DNA of 64,000 nt, from positions 1-64,000 of the forward strand of contig CAMCLK010000007.1 of assembly GCA_945875585.1 (NCBI GenBank), written 5' to 3'. This document shows, piece by piece, positions 63,689 to 64,000 of this stretch. Made by a program: the position numbers and the translations under genes. Position 1 is the stretch's first letter. Every line of letters begins with the position of its first letter. Origin of the DNA: Candidatus Kuenenia stuttgartensis (GTDB taxonomy: Bacteria; Planctomycetota; Planctomycetia; Gemmatales; Gemmataceae). The notes under the pieces were generated by a model. That model saw nothing but the letters and a program-made list of their open reading frames with translations, did not search any database and was not told where the DNA came from.

Positions 63689-64000
63689 GGTTGCCTCGTT
63701 CCATCAGTTGGTCTTGAAGACAATGAATCTGCCAAGAAAGACTGCCGTCCCACACGCGGTCACCCACGCGGACGATCATCCCACCCAGCAAGTCGGGTTC
63801 TACCGTGCAATGAAGCACTGGTTCCTTACCAAGGGTCTCACGCAACTGCTGTTCTAGAGCTGTGCGAGCGCCACTGTCGAGGGTGGTAGCTGTGCGTACA
63901 TGCACCGCAACCCGACCACTGCGACGATCCACGAGCTGGCCAAATGCCTGAATGATGGGAATCAGCAGCATAAGCCGATCGTGGTCGTTGAGTACATGAA
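63645..64000 (-). CDS. atpH: ATP synthase F1 delta subunit, 5' end off the window
   Basis: Partial, about 117 residues visible, continuing past the right edge. The reading frame is open from the edge and includes [32 protein letters not shown], then [22 protein letters not shown], the C-terminal signature of the delta/OSCP subunit. It joins F1 to the peripheral stalk. It overlaps the start of atpA by 44 bases, an unusually long overlap for this pair. The order H-A-G-D-C is the standard bacterial one. Confidence 0.92.
   Translation of the reverse strand, partial: HVLNDHDRLMLLIPIIQAFGQLVDRRSGRVAVHVRTATTLDSGARTALEQQLRETLGKEPVLHCTVEPDLLGGMIVRVGDRVWDGSLSWQIHCLQDQLMERGNHAIQSGRDRFRSDR

Overview
The window looks like a stretch of chromosome from a planctomycete, most likely of the Gemmatales (Gemmataceae-like). 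The clues are family-level and read by eye. There are three DUF1501 proteins with Tat-type N-termini and a DUF1559 pseudopilin-like protein with a small lipoprotein beside it. There is also a TIGR03067-like protein, a giant secreted FG-GAP protein with a planctomycete-type 'LEGRDVPS' N-terminal motif, HpnC/HpnD-type squalene synthase domains, and a mosaic of short operons. I see no rRNA, tRNA, CRISPR array, insertion sequence or prophage. This is mainly core chromosome with some lineage-specific genes.

Layout. 1-3239 (minus) is a large membrane protein that runs off the left edge and ends in at least 19 copies of an eight-residue GDKPMPGQ repeat. 3422-5193 (plus) is a sugar-isomerase-like protein translationally coupled to an esterase. 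5153-9659 (minus) is a membrane-microdomain operon: NfeD1b-type protein, short NfeD, FloA flotillin and a small membrane protein. 9746-11298 (minus) is an ECF/cobalt-type transporter pair (T and A components only), divergent from an L-lactate permease (11372-13144, plus). 13468-19033 (minus) is a complete pyruvate dehydrogenase operon (aceE, aceF, lpdA), divergent from hflX. 20502-23081 (minus) is a PpiD/SurA-like membrane protein, divergent from topA, which ends head-on with a fused HpnC-HpnD squalene synthase; csrA lies upstream of the fusion.

28125-32459 (plus) is a run of TIGR03067 protein, gamma-glutamyltransferase, MBL hydrolase and an alpha-oxoamine synthase (AONS/SPT family). It converges on a dedicated acyl carrier protein, DUF6134-like protein, giant FG-GAP protein and HEAT-repeat protein (32495-39878, minus). 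40144-50825 holds a Gfo/Idh/MocA oxidoreductase, three DUF1501 proteins, a tandem-domain cyanophycinase, the lipoprotein, the DUF1559 protein and a CocE/NonD hydrolase. 51048-59066 holds a threonine-dehydratase-like enzyme, a small unknown, a ComEC-like MBL protein, an M32 carboxypeptidase, rho with a long His/Pro/Arg-rich extension, and glgX. 59140-64000 (minus) is the F1 part of the ATP synthase operon (atpH partial, A, G, D, C).

How it fits together: lactate import, pyruvate dehydrogenase, ATP synthase and glycogen debranching are central energy genes. FloA/NfeD and the hopanoid or squalene precursor enzyme both concern membrane order. The most suggestive lineage-specific pair is the alpha-oxoamine synthase next to its own ACP, an arrangement reminiscent of ACP-dependent sphingoid-base or related lipid synthesis. 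Other unusual points are the HpnC-HpnD fusion, the roughly 62-residue insertion in AtpA, the probable loss of the catalytic serine in the NfeD1b-type protein, the duplicated cyanophycinase, and several hairpins and inverted repeats between genes.
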